A DNA stretch of 64,000 bases from Arthrobacter sp. M4. GTDB taxonomy: Bacteria; Actinomycetota; Actinomycetes; Actinomycetales; Micrococcaceae. The stretch spans positions 286,991-350,990 of the forward strand of contig NZ_JAIWYX010000005.1 in the NCBI RefSeq assembly GCF_020251205.1, given 5' to 3'. A program made the position numbers and the translations under genes. Of this stretch, positions 1-7,987 are shown piece by piece; the first letter of the stretch is position 1; each line of letters opens with the position of its first letter. The notes beneath the pieces are model-generated. The model worked only from the letters and a program-made list of their open reading frames with translations. It was not told the DNA's origin and ran no database searches.

Positions 1-1
1 G

Positions 2-685
2 ATGCTGCAGTTTATTGACACAGTCGGCGAGGCTGTCGCCGGGATCAGGGATGGTTCCACGGTGATGATCGGCGGGTTCGGCAATGCCGGGCAGCCGTTC
101 GAGCTGATCGACGCGCTGCTGGATTCCGGGGCCACGGATTTGACGGTGGTGAACAACAACGCCGGTCAGGGCGACCAGGGCCTGGCCTTGCTGATCAAGG
201 AAGGCCGCGTGCGGAAAATGATTTGTTCCTTCCCGCGGCAGTCCGATTCCTGGCACTTTGATGAGAAGTACCGGGCCGGGAAGATCGAACTCGAGCTGGT
301 CCCGCAGGGCAACCTTGCCGAGCGGATCCGGGCCGCCGGTGCCGGGATCGGCGGGTTCTTCACCCCCACCGGATACGGCACCATGCTCGCCGAGGGCAAG
401 GAAACCCGCTTCCTGGACGGCAAATGGCAGGTGTTCGAAACCCCCATCCACGCCGACGTCGCGCTGATCAAGGCCCTGACGGCGGACCGGAAGGGCAACC
501 TGGTCTACCGCAAGACGGCGCGGAACTTCGGCCCGATCATGGCCGCCGCGGCCAAGCACACCATCGTGCAGGTTTCCGAGATCGTCCCCACCGGGGCCCT
601 GGACCCGGAGAACATCGTCACGCCGGGCATTTACGTCAACAGCATCGTCCGCGTCGCGGGTACCCCTGCAGAAAGGGCGGCATAG
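2..685 (+). CDS. pcaI: 3-oxoadipate CoA-transferase subunit A
   Basis: Alpha subunit of the succinyl-CoA:3-oxoadipate CoA-transferase, which activates beta-ketoadipate to its CoA ester in the cytoplasm in the protocatechuate/catechol pathway. The family I CoA-transferase signature is visible at residues 17-32 (DGSTVMIGGFGNAGQP), and the 227-residue length is normal for a separate A subunit. The ATG lies one base inside the window, so its ribosome binding site and any further upstream start cannot be seen. The B subunit follows after two bases and an IclR regulator comes next, as in actinobacterial pca operons. Scot-type acetoacetate transferases are close relatives; the regulator favours the pca role. 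Confidence 0.9.
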   Translation: MLQFIDTVGEAVAGIRDGSTVMIGGFGNAGQPFELIDALLDSGATDLTVVNNNAGQGDQGLALLIKEGRVRKMICSFPRQSDSWHFDEKYRAGKIELELVPQGNLAERIRAAGAGIGGFFTPTGYGTMLAEGKETRFLDGKWQVFETPIHADVALIKALTADRKGNLVYRKTARNFGPIMAAAAKHTIVQVSEIVPTGALDPENIVTPGIYVNSIVRVAGTPAERAA

Positions 686-687
686 CA

Positions 688-1368
688 ATGAGCACTGAAA
701 TCAGCATCCAACGCTCCGTCAAGCCGCTGGGCAAGGACGAACTCGCCGCCCTGGTGGCCCGCGACATCGCCCCCGGCTCGTTCGTGAACCTCGGCATTGG
801 CCAGCCCACACTGGTGTCCAACTACCTCACCGAGGAACAGAACATCACCCTGCACACGGAAAACGGCATGCTCGGCATGGGCCCGGAAGCCGTCGGGGAG
901 CAGATCGACGGGGACCTGATCAACGCCGGGAAGATCCCCGTCACGGAACTCCCGGGCGCTTCGTACTTCCACCACGCGGACTCCTTCGCGATCATGCGCG
1001 GCGGACACTTGGACATCTGCGTGCTCGGCGCTTTCCAGGTCTCCGCCACCGGCGACCTGGCCAACTGGCACACCGGCGCCCCGGACGCGATCCCGGCCGT
1101 GGGCGGCGCCATGGACCTGGCCACCGGCGCCAAGGACGTGTTCGTCATGATGACCCTGCTCACCCGCGACGGCACTTCCAAACTCGTCGAGGCCTGCACC
1201 TACCCGCTCACCGGCGTCGGCTGCGTCACCCGCGTCTACACCGACAAAGCCGTGTTCCTCATCGGACCCGACGGCGTCACCGTCCGCGAAACCTTCGGCA
1301 TCACCCTCGAAGAACTCCAACAACTGGTGCCCGTGCCGCTCAAGGCGACTTCCGCCGTCGGGGTTTAA
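688..1368 (+). CDS. pcaJ: 3-oxoadipate CoA-transferase subunit B
   Basis: Catalytic beta subunit of the heterodimeric CoA-transferase. The conserved ENG motif lies in LHTENGMLG (residues 55-63); by family knowledge Glu58 is the residue that forms the glutamyl-CoA thioester. The ATG at 688 is preceded by GAAAGGGCGG and starts two bases after the pcaI stop, so the pair is translationally linked. The protein has 226 residues, the usual subunit size. An in-frame open stretch continues upstream inside pcaI but has no ribosome binding site and was not used. A large inverted repeat follows the stop codon. Confidence 0.92.
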   Translation: MSTEISIQRSVKPLGKDELAALVARDIAPGSFVNLGIGQPTLVSNYLTEEQNITLHTENGMLGMGPEAVGEQIDGDLINAGKIPVTELPGASYFHHADSFAIMRGGHLDICVLGAFQVSATGDLANWHTGAPDAIPAVGGAMDLATGAKDVFVMMTLLTRDGTSKLVEACTYPLTGVGCVTRVYTDKAVFLIGPDGVTVRETFGITLEELQQLVPVPLKATSAVGV

Positions 1369-1372
1369 CAGT

Positions 1373-1430
1373 GCGACGGCGGTAGTCGCCGCGTGGCGTC
1401 TACCGCCGCCTTGGCGACTACCGACGTCGC
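1373..1430 (+). terminator. Long inverted repeat after pcaIJ
   Basis: An 18-base arm (1373-1390) is repeated in inverted orientation at 1413-1430 with one mismatch; the inner 10 bases (GGTAGTCGCC / GGCGACTACC) match perfectly. The 22-base loop can itself pair partly with the arm, so alternative hairpins exist. There is no T-tract, so it may work as a transcription attenuator or mRNA stabiliser rather than a classical intrinsic terminator. Confidence 0.55.
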
Positions 1431-1486
1431 TATGTGATCTAGGCCATTAGGATAGAGAGTCAGCCGGAAGGAAGCGGGGGCGGGCA

Positions 1487-2296
1487 ATGTCAGAAGCAGC
1501 AGTCGCGGCGGAAGCACCGCAGGCCAGCGACCAGTACGTTCAGTCGCTGGCGCGCGGTCTGGCCGTGATTCGTGCGTTCAATGCCCAACACCCGGTGATG
1601 ACTCTCACCGAAGTGGCCTCGCGTACTGGCCTTACCCGGGCCACGGCACGCCGCTTCCTGCACACCCTCGTGGAGCTCGGGTACGTCCGAACAGACGGCA
1701 AGACCTTCGCCTTAACGGCGATGGTGCTGCAGCTCGGCTACGCCTACCTATCCGGCTTGTCCCTGCCGCAGCTGGCCCAGCCCCACCTCGAGGAGCTGTC
1801 CCTCAAACTCGGCCAGTCGACGTCGGCGGCAGTGTTGGATGGCACTGACATCGTGTACGTGGCACGCGTGACGACGCGGCGGATTATGACGATCGGCATT
1901 ACTGTAGGAACCCGATTCCCGGCTTACGCCACGTCCATGGGTCGCGTGATCCTGGCCGGGCTGCCGCAGGACAAGTTGGACGAATACCTCGCAGCGGCCG
2001 ATATCAAGGCCATCACACCGCGGACTGTCGCTTCGCGGGAGGACCTGCTGCGGATCCTGGATGACGTGCGGCGGCAAGGTTGGTGCGTGCTGGACCAGGA
2101 ACTTGAGCTTGGCCTCATGTCCGTGGCCGCGCCGCTAAAGAACACTGCCGGAAAGGTAGTCGCGGCGGTCAACGTGTCCCTCCAGGCCCAGCACGTCGAG
2201 GCCCAACCGGACCCGCAGGCTTACGTGGCGTCCGTGCGGGACGAATTGCTGGCCACGGCGGCGGCGATTTCAGCGGACATCTCGGCGAAGCACTAG
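1487..2296 (+). CDS. pcaR: IclR-family regulator of the pca pathway (PcaR/PobR type)
   Basis: DNA-binding regulator of 269 residues with an N-terminal winged helix-turn-helix (about residues 20-75, with TLTEVASRTGLTRATARRFL as the recognition region) and a C-terminal IclR effector-binding domain (about 90-260). The PcaR/PcaU/PobR branch responds to beta-ketoadipate or protocatechuate. The ATG at 1487 is preceded by GGAAGGAAGCGGGGGCGGGCA, a purine-rich binding site. It lies directly downstream of pcaIJ on the same strand, which supports pathway-specific control; the effector is inferred. Confidence 0.8.
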   Translation: MSEAAVAAEAPQASDQYVQSLARGLAVIRAFNAQHPVMTLTEVASRTGLTRATARRFLHTLVELGYVRTDGKTFALTAMVLQLGYAYLSGLSLPQLAQPHLEELSLKLGQSTSAAVLDGTDIVYVARVTTRRIMTIGITVGTRFPAYATSMGRVILAGLPQDKLDEYLAAADIKAITPRTVASREDLLRILDDVRRQGWCVLDQELELGLMSVAAPLKNTAGKVVAAVNVSLQAQHVEAQPDPQAYVASVRDELLATAAAISADISAKH

Positions 2297-2369
2297 GGTG
2301 TTGCGGCGGTCAGTGCCCGTGCTCGCGCTGAAACTCCCCACCTTTCCTTCTCAGCCGGTCCGCGCACCC

Positions 2370-2390
2370 GGCGTGTCACCACGACACGCC
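2370..2390 (+). terminator. Small perfect hairpin between pcaR and pntAA
   Basis: GGCGTGTC and GACACGCC are separated by five bases. A second, outer inverted pair, CTCCCCAC (2334-2341) and GTGGGGAG (2408-2415), encloses it, giving a branched fold 40-120 bases after the pcaR stop. There is no T-run. It probably ends or attenuates the pcaR transcript, but this is weakly supported. Confidence 0.35.
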
Positions 2391-2533
2391 AGCAACCGCC
2401 GTCGAACGTGGGGAGATTGCAACCGAGCTAATACGGCTTCCTGGCGTCCCCTACTGCCGCGCCGGGCACATCGGCTTTAGACTCGTGCCACCACGTGCAG
2501 CGGCGCGGCTGCACTCATCCGAAAGGGGTGGCG

Positions 2534-3736
2534 GTGAAGCTAGGCATTGCGCGCGAGCGCCGGGAGGGCGAACTCCGGGTGGCCGCGACGCCGGAAACAG
2601 TCAAGCAACTATGCGGCCTTGGCCTTGAGGTTCTGATCGAGTCGGGAGCCGGCCAAGCGTCCGGCCATGCCGACGACGACTATCGCCAGGCGGGCGCCCG
2701 CATCGTTGACGTTTTGGACTTGGGGGCCGTTGACGTCCTCGGCCATGTACGTCCCCTGGAACCGTCGACGGCGGCAAGCCTCCGCCGCGGTGCTGTCACC
2801 GTGGGACTGGCCTCGCCGTCGTCGGAGTTGCCAACGGTGAGGGCGCTCGCCGAGGCGGGTATCACCTCTTTCGCACTGGAACTGGTGCCCCGTATTTCGC
2901 GGGCACAATCCATGGACGCGCTCACGTCGCAGGCGCTTGTTGCCGGATACCGCAGCGTGCTCGAGGCGGCCATGCGGCTACCGCGGTTCTTCCCGCTTTA
3001 TATGACCGCGGCCGGTACCATCCCGCCGGCTAGGGTGCTGGTGCTGGGTGCCGGCGTCGCTGGTCTCCAGGCGATTGGCACAGCCAAGCGGTTGGGCGCG
3101 CGGGTTTCCGCCAACGACATCCGGCCGGCGTCAGCCGAGGAAGTGGCCTCGATGGGTGGCACGTTCATCAGGCTTGACGTGGAGACTGCCGAGGCGGCCG
3201 GCGGTTATGCGCGGGAGCTGAGCGCGGACCGCGGCGCTATGCAGCGGAAGCTGCTGGCGCCGCACGTGGCACAGGCCGACGTGCTGATCACGACGGCGGC
3301 CGTTCCCGGGCGCCCGGCTCCATTGTTGGTCACGAAGGACATGGTGCAGGCTATGCGTCCGGGCTCGGTGGTGGTGGACCTGGCCGCTGAATCCGGCGGC
3401 AATGTGGAAGGCTCGGTCCCTGGGCAGGACATTTTGGTCCCCACGGCCGATGGTCGCGGCACGGTCACGCTGGTGGGCCTCAAGGATCCGGCTTCTGCCA
3501 TGTCGGCCGACGCCTCGCGGATGTACGCCAAGAACGTTGCCAACCTGTTGGCGCTGATGACGCGGGATGGGATTGTCGCCCCTGATTTCGATGACGACGT
3601 GGTGGCCGGGACGTGCCTGACCCATGACGGTGAAGTGAAGCACGGTCCAACCGCAGAAGCGTTGGCGGCGCACTTGGAGGAATTGGCGTCGCAGTCTGGG
3701 AATGCGGCTGGGGCCCGGAACCAGGGGGCGTTGTGA
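2534..3736 (+). CDS. pntAA: NAD(P) transhydrogenase subunit alpha part 1
   Basis: NAD(H)-binding soluble domain (dI) of the proton-translocating transhydrogenase, which uses the proton gradient to reduce NADP+ with NADH. Seen: the RISRAQSMDALTSQA motif (about residues 118-132) and the Rossmann motif GAGVAGLQA (about 171-179). The GTG at 2534 is preferred over the GTG at 2495 because AAAGGGG lies 5-6 bases upstream and translation then begins MKLGIARER, like known family members. It has 400 residues, the size of the split, bacterial three-subunit type. Its last base overlaps the start of pntAB. Confidence 0.93.
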   Translation: MKLGIARERREGELRVAATPETVKQLCGLGLEVLIESGAGQASGHADDDYRQAGARIVDVLDLGAVDVLGHVRPLEPSTAASLRRGAVTVGLASPSSELPTVRALAEAGITSFALELVPRISRAQSMDALTSQALVAGYRSVLEAAMRLPRFFPLYMTAAGTIPPARVLVLGAGVAGLQAIGTAKRLGARVSANDIRPASAEEVASMGGTFIRLDVETAEAAGGYARELSADRGAMQRKLLAPHVAQADVLITTAAVPGRPAPLLVTKDMVQAMRPGSVVVDLAAESGGNVEGSVPGQDILVPTADGRGTVTLVGLKDPASAMSADASRMYAKNVANLLALMTRDGIVAPDFDDDVVAGTCLTHDGEVKHGPTAEALAAHLEELASQSGNAAGARNQGAL

Positions 3737-4134
3737 TGGAAGGCATCAGCCTGTTGACGATCACTGTGCTGGCGGTGTTCGTGGGCTTCGAAGTCGTGTC
3801 CAAGGTGTCCAGTACCCTGCACACTCCGCTGATGTCCGGTGCCAACGCGATTCACGGCATCATCCTGGTGGGGTCCATCATCGTGGCGGGGCAAGCGTCC
3901 GAGCCGTTGGTTCTCGCAGTGGCACTCCTCGCGGTGGTCCTGGCGACGGCCAACCTGGTGGGCGGTTTTGTGGTCACAGACCGGATGCTGGAGATGTTCC
4001 ATGGGCGGGGGCCCGGCCGTGGAACCCGGGCAGCCGGGGCGAGGGCTGTAGACGACGCCGCTGTGGTGCCGGATCCGGCCGAATCCGCGGTTGTCGAAGC
4101 ATCCAATCCAGCCCACGAAAGCGGTGCCCGATGA
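3736..4134 (+). CDS. pntAB: NAD(P) transhydrogenase subunit alpha part 2 (membrane)
   Basis: Small membrane subunit with three to four hydrophobic helices in the first 85 residues, including the conserved region HTPLMSGANAIHGIILVG that contributes to the proton channel. The C-terminal 45 residues are a hydrophilic Ala/Gly/Arg-rich tail, longer than in many homologues. The ATG at 3736 shares its A with the pntAA stop and is preceded by CCAGGGGG, so a GTG one codon earlier is less likely. It overlaps pntB by four bases (ATGA). Confidence 0.92.
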   Translation: MEGISLLTITVLAVFVGFEVVSKVSSTLHTPLMSGANAIHGIILVGSIIVAGQASEPLVLAVALLAVVLATANLVGGFVVTDRMLEMFHGRGPGRGTRAAGARAVDDAAVVPDPAESAVVEASNPAHESGAR

Positions 4135-5504
4135 CCCTCCTCGACCCGCTGTGGACCGCCCTGCTCTATCTGGCTGCGGCCGTGTGCTTCATCCTGGCCC
4201 TCAAGGGCCTCAACTCCCCGCGGACTGCCCGACGCGGAAACCTCGTAGGGGCCTTCGGTGCGGTGGTCGCCGTCGTCACGGTTTTTCTGTCCGTCAAGAT
4301 GGACAACGTGCCTTGGATTATGGGCGCTATTGTGGTCGGTTCCGGGATTGCCGCCCCCGTGGCACGGCGGGTGCGCATGACCCAAATGCCGCAGCTCGTG
4401 GCCTTGTTCAACGGCGTGGGCGGCGGCGCGGCAGCGCTGGTGGCGTTGCTGGAACTCGCCCACACTGAAGATCCCTGGGTGCGGCTGGCCATCGTGTTCA
4501 CTTTGCTGGTGGGCGCCGTGTCCTTCTCCGGCTCGGGTGTTACGTTCGCCAAGCTGCAGGAGCTGATGACCACGCGGCCCGTGGTGTTTCCGGGACTGCC
4601 CGTCGCCATGGCGCTCGCGCTGCTGGCCGGTTTGGCGGCGGCCGGAGCGATTGTGGGGACAGGTTCGACGGGGCTGGCGCTCCTGTTGCTAGCCGTCGGG
4701 CTTGTCGCCGGGGTGCTGCTGGTGCTGCCCGTGGGTGGCGCCGATGTGCCAATCGTCATCTCCCTGTTGAACGCCTTCACCGGCCTGGCGGTGGCGGCGT
4801 CCGGCCTGGTGCTGGGCAACGTGCTGCTGGTGGTGGCGGGCACTTTGGTGGGCGCCTCCGGTACCATCCTCACCCGCGCCATGGCGGCGGCCATGGGACG
4901 CAGCGTGGCCGGCATCCTATTCGGCGCCTTCAAGGGAGGTTCGACGGCGGGATCGACGACGGCCAGCGACCGTCCGGTCCGCTCGTCCTCCGCAGAAGAC
5001 GTCGCCGTTCTCCTTGGCTACGCGCAGCGAGTCATCATCGTCCCCGGCTATGGACTGGCTGTGGCGCAGGGGCAGCACACGGCTGCAGAACTTGCGGAAG
5101 CCCTCGAAGAACGCGGCATTCGCGTGGATTTCGCTATCCATCCGGTGGCTGGGCGTATGCCGGGGCACATGAACGTGCTGCTGGCCGAGGCGAATGTGCC
5201 GTACGAGTCGCTCAAGGAAATGAGTGAGATCAACTCGGAGTTCAAGACCACTGACGTTGCTTTGGTGGTGGGCGCCAATGACGTGGTGAACCCTGCTGCC
5301 AAAACCACCGCCGGCTCGCCAATTTACGGGATGCCGATCCTTGAGGTCGGCGAAGCTCGGCAGGTGGTGTTCCTTAAGCGATCCATGCGGCCGGGCTTTG
5401 CGGGCGTGGAGAATGATCTGCTGTACGAGCCGCAGACCACGCTCCTTTTTGGCGACGCCAAGGATTCGTTGACCCAGGTGCTGGCCGCGGTCAAGGGACT
5501 GTAA
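4131..5504 (+). CDS. pntB: NAD(P) transhydrogenase subunit beta
   Basis: Membrane and NADP(H)-binding subunit (457 residues). Residues 1-270 contain about eight or nine hydrophobic helices; the C-terminal soluble domain has the NADP-binding GYGLAVAQGQ motif (about 304-313) and the GANDVVNPAA loop (about 380-389), both diagnostic. The start at 4131 overlaps the previous stop as ATGA. An upstream in-frame extension is only a shadow of pntAB. With pntAA and pntAB it forms a complete transhydrogenase supplying NADPH, useful for the many NAD(P)H-dependent oxygenases in this window. Confidence 0.95.
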   Translation: MTLLDPLWTALLYLAAAVCFILALKGLNSPRTARRGNLVGAFGAVVAVVTVFLSVKMDNVPWIMGAIVVGSGIAAPVARRVRMTQMPQLVALFNGVGGGAAALVALLELAHTEDPWVRLAIVFTLLVGAVSFSGSGVTFAKLQELMTTRPVVFPGLPVAMALALLAGLAAAGAIVGTGSTGLALLLLAVGLVAGVLLVLPVGGADVPIVISLLNAFTGLAVAASGLVLGNVLLVVAGTLVGASGTILTRAMAAAMGRSVAGILFGAFKGGSTAGSTTASDRPVRSSSAEDVAVLLGYAQRVIIVPGYGLAVAQGQHTAAELAEALEERGIRVDFAIHPVAGRMPGHMNVLLAEANVPYESLKEMSEINSEFKTTDVALVVGANDVVNPAAKTTAGSPIYGMPILEVGEARQVVFLKRSMRPGFAGVENDLLYEPQTTLLFGDAKDSLTQVLAAVKGL

Positions 5505-5507
5505 GGC

Positions 5508-6188
5508 GTGGCTGAAATCCCTGCCCAACAGTCCGGTGACGAGGCGTCCGCTCGGTTCCAGCATCCAGGTTTTGCCCGGGCGTACGTCCGCGTGGTCGAG
5601 GGGATGAACGAACGTGGTGCCTTGGAACACCGGCGGAGCTTGTTGGCCGGTCTCCGGGGGAAAGTCATTGAGATCGGCGTCGGTGAGGGCTCATCCTTTG
5701 CGTTGTACCCTCCCGCGGTCACGCATGTGCTGGCGCTGGAGCCGGAGGATTCCTTGAGAAGTATCGCGGTTTCCAAAGCAGCGTCCGCTCCGGTGCCCGT
5801 TACGGTCCTAGCAGCTGCCGCGGAGAAGATCCCCGCTCGCGACGCCTCTGTCGATGCCGTCGTCGTGAGCCTGGTCCTGTGCAGCGTCGCGGACCAAGCT
5901 GCGGCGTTAGCGGAGATCCGCAGGGTCCTGCGCCCCGGTGGAACGCTGGCCTTCTATGAGCACGTTCGCTCCCACTATGCCTTGGTCGCTGGATTGCAGG
6001 ACCTGGTTACACCTTTGTGGAAGCGTATTGCTGGAGGGTGCCACCCTAATCGGGACACGCTCGGAGCTATTGTTGCGGCGGGGTTCGCCATTGAGGAAAG
6101 CAAGCGCTTTGGTTTTTCGGCCCAGCGTTTGTCGCCGAAGACCGCGCACATTCTTGGAACCGCTAAGCGCCCGGAGAACCCACACTAA
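5508..6188 (+). CDS. Class I SAM-dependent methyltransferase
   Basis: 226-residue protein with SAM motif I (VIEIGVGEGSSFALYPP, about residues 49-65), an acidic motif II (ALEPEDSL) and the typical VLRPGGTLAFYEH motif near residue 150. This is the Methyltransf_11 arrangement shared with UbiE/YcgJ-type enzymes; the substrate cannot be told. The GTG start is three bases after the pntB stop, so it is almost certainly cotranscribed with the transhydrogenase. The functional link between the two is unknown. Confidence 0.75.
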   Translation: MAEIPAQQSGDEASARFQHPGFARAYVRVVEGMNERGALEHRRSLLAGLRGKVIEIGVGEGSSFALYPPAVTHVLALEPEDSLRSIAVSKAASAPVPVTVLAAAAEKIPARDASVDAVVVSLVLCSVADQAAALAEIRRVLRPGGTLAFYEHVRSHYALVAGLQDLVTPLWKRIAGGCHPNRDTLGAIVAAGFAIEESKRFGFSAQRLSPKTAHILGTAKRPENPH

Positions 6189-6276
6189 CCGGTGGCGATG
6201 CGTCGGGGTTAGGCTGGGAGAACACCTTGAATGACAAACGGCCCATTCCAGGGCCCGAATGAATTGAGGTTGTTTT

Positions 6277-6624
6277 ATGACCGTCAAATTGAATTCAAAG
6301 GCCTTTGACCATGCAAAGCACCTGGTCCGTGACGGCAAGGTGGTCAAGGATACCCGCGACGACTGGAGCGAGCACGCCCCGTCCACCCAGGACGAGAACA
6401 AATTCCTTGACAAGAACGGCAAGGCCGAATACGGCAAATGGTACTTAGGCATCGACGACGACCATCCCGACGACCAAAAGGGCCACTACAAGTTCCCGTT
6501 CGGTGATTTCAGCAAAATCCACCGTTGCGCAGTGATTTCCGCGGAGAGCCGAGCCAGCCAGAATGATTACGACGACATCCGTGACGCCCTCGGTGATTTG
6601 CTGAAGAGGATCGACGAGGACTAG
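6277..6624 (+). CDS. Small conserved hypothetical protein
   Basis: 115-residue soluble, charged protein beginning MTVKLNSKAFDHAKHLVRDG, with aromatic/acidic blocks (KWYLGIDDDHPDD, HYKFPFGDFSKIHRCAVISAESRASQ) that look like a folded domain. I recognise the layout as similar to small proteins found across soil bacteria but cannot assign a function. It has an AT-richer leader with TTGAGGTTG ahead of the ATG and its own terminator downstream, so it is a single-gene unit. Confidence 0.7.
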   Translation: MTVKLNSKAFDHAKHLVRDGKVVKDTRDDWSEHAPSTQDENKFLDKNGKAEYGKWYLGIDDDHPDDQKGHYKFPFGDFSKIHRCAVISAESRASQNDYDDIRDALGDLLKRIDED

Positions 6625-6627
6625 GAA

Positions 6628-6652
6628 CCGCGAGGGCTGGAAGCCCTCGCGG
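6628..6652. terminator. Intrinsic terminator between convergent genes
   Basis: Perfect 11-bp stem (CCGCGAGGGCT / AGCCCTCGCGG) with a three-base loop, four bases after the stop of the small hypothetical gene and 18 bases beyond the stop of the convergent L36 gene. It could serve both directions. Confidence 0.75.
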
Positions 6653-6669
6653 CCTGGAGTGGGGTTGCT

Positions 6670-6792
6670 TTAGCCCTGCCTGGCTTTCATCTTCGGGTTC
6701 TTTTTGTTGATGACAAAAACGCGTCCCCGGCGGCGGACTATTTGTGCGCCGGGAATTTTCTTCAGCGCCCGGAGGGAATTGCGAACCTTCAT
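6670..6792 (-). CDS. rpmJ: 50S ribosomal protein L36, zinc-free (C-minus) form
   Basis: 40-residue basic protein reading [20 protein letters not shown] then [20 protein letters not shown]. It has the L36 pattern (MKVR-SLR, RRG-V-VI-KNPK-KARQG), but all three Cys and the His that bind zinc in the standard form are missing. Such C-minus paralogues replace the zinc-binding L36 during zinc starvation and are usually under Zur. AGAAAGGATC ends six bases before the ATG. It starts 36 bases after the CobW-like gene on the same strand, below a Zur-type box. Too short for many gene finders. Confidence 0.92.
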   Translation of the reverse strand: MKVRNSLRALKKIPGAQIVRRRGRVFVINKKNPKMKARQG

Positions 6793-6828
6793 TGCGTGAT
6801 CCTTTCTGTAGTAAGAGCTGTCATGCCT

Positions 6829-7905
6829 TCAGAGCGTGGACAGATCAAATGGGTCCTCTGCGCGAGAATCCGAAGCCATTTCGGCGTCGGTGAGTTGGCA
6901 GTTGCTCAGGAGTTGGGCGATTTCCTCGCCGTCCACTTCGTCCCCAGTGACCGCAAGGACGGTTCCCGCTAAGCCACCGAAACCGTCGCCGTCCAAGCGC
7001 GTGCCGTCGTCGTAATTTGCTGCCCACGGGCCGGTGTTTTCAAGCCAAACGCGGGGCCCCACGCCGCGAACGGCGATTCGGCAATCCGGGGCGGACGCCA
7101 CCCAAAGCCGGCCACGCAGCCAGCAGTTCCCGGCGGCGAGGCGCGGCAAGGCCTCCTGGAGGCGACCGGGGTGCAGTGGGCGCCCGACGCGGTGCAGCAC
7201 GGTGCGGAAATGGCTGCCTAGGCCATTGGCCGGCACCCGGACGGCGCCGGGGACGGAGCGCAGCACTGCCTCGCCGAAGTCGTGCCGGCCGGGCCGGAAG
7301 TCGCCTTCAAGCGTGTTGATCGCCGCGTGCGGCGCGATTTCCTGGAGCAGTTCAGTGCCGCGTCTGCGCAGACCCGGCGCCGCCGGCAGGAGGCCTGGGC
7401 CGGACAGCAGGACAGTGTCGCAGTACGCGAGTTCCTCGATGAGGAATTCGCCGGGCGTGCGCTCGTCTTCCGGATGGGCGGTGAATCCGGACTCGAAGAG
7501 GGTATGCCGGTCCCATAGTTGGTCTTCAACGGCGGCGGGGTCGCAGGCAAGGACGGCCGAGGCGATTGGCACCTCCGGGCCGATTCCCTGCCGCAGGCCT
7601 TGGACCGCGGCAGCCGCAGGGACCCCGCCGGGTAGTCCGACGACGATCTCCGATACGCCTTGATCCAGCAAATGCGCGACGGCGGGGACGACGTCAAGCC
7701 TCACGGTGCAGCTAAGGCAGTCGTGCTGAAGCACGGTTTCGCTGCGTTCGTACAGTTCGCCACCGCGGTAGAGGCGGCGGAGGACCACTCCGTGTTCTTG
7801 AAGATCATGGACGACGACGGCGGTGCCAGGCCGCGCGGCTGCGATCGCCTCGCATGCGGGTCCCCGGCCGAGGGGGTCAAGTGAGCTCACGACGATGATG
7901 GGCAT
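6829..7905 (-). CDS. CobW/G3E-family-like protein, zinc-starvation type
   Basis: 358-residue protein related to CobW/ZigA metal chaperones: N-terminal G3E-like half containing the metal-site remnant HDCLSCTVR (about residue 62; the family norm is CxCC) and the C-terminal CobW domain (about 240-335, with the pattern GRLQEALPRLAAGNCWLRGRLWVAS). The usual P-loop GxxGxGKT is not present: the corresponding N-terminus reads IIVVSSLDPLGRGPACEA. It may therefore not hydrolyse GTP. The ATG at 7905 is chosen over a GTG at 7911; neither has a clear ribosome binding site. A Zur-type palindrome sits 15 bases upstream and rpmJ follows, so its role is probably zinc allocation under starvation. Confidence 0.8.
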   Translation of the reverse strand: MPIIVVSSLDPLGRGPACEAIAAARPGTAVVVHDLQEHGVVLRRLYRGGELYERSETVLQHDCLSCTVRLDVVPAVAHLLDQGVSEIVVGLPGGVPAAAAVQGLRQGIGPEVPIASAVLACDPAAVEDQLWDRHTLFESGFTAHPEDERTPGEFLIEELAYCDTVLLSGPGLLPAAPGLRRRGTELLQEIAPHAAINTLEGDFRPGRHDFGEAVLRSVPGAVRVPANGLGSHFRTVLHRVGRPLHPGRLQEALPRLAAGNCWLRGRLWVASAPDCRIAVRGVGPRVWLENTGPWAANYDDGTRLDGDGFGGLAGTVLAVTGDEVDGEEIAQLLSNCQLTDAEMASDSRAEDPFDLSTL

Positions 7906-7919
7906 GGCCACTATCTTAC

Positions 7920-7936
7920 ATGAGAATCGTTCTCAT
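7920..7936 (-). promoter_or_regulatory. Zur-type operator
   Basis: ATGAGAATCGTTCTCAT is a perfect 7+7 palindrome around TCG and closely follows the actinobacterial Zur pattern TGAAAATnATTTTCA. It ends 15 bases before the CobW-like start, overlapping the likely promoter. The identity of the downstream genes (CobW-like, C-minus L36) strongly supports zinc control. Confidence 0.85.
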
Positions 7937-7987
7937 TAATACGGATAGGCAGATCCGGCTCGCGGAATTGCTGGAGGGTTCCGTCTG

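Noticed and set aside
631..1323. Long minus-strand open frame opposite pcaJ
   Set aside because: It mirrors the GC-rich codon pattern of pcaJ, has no family similarity and no promoter or ribosome binding site.
2298..2480. 60-residue open frame after pcaR
   Set aside because: Lies over the nested inverted repeats and shows no coding signature.
6742..6972. 76-residue plus-strand open frame over the L36 gene
   Set aside because: The minus strand has a textbook L36 sequence with a good ribosome binding site in a Zur operon.
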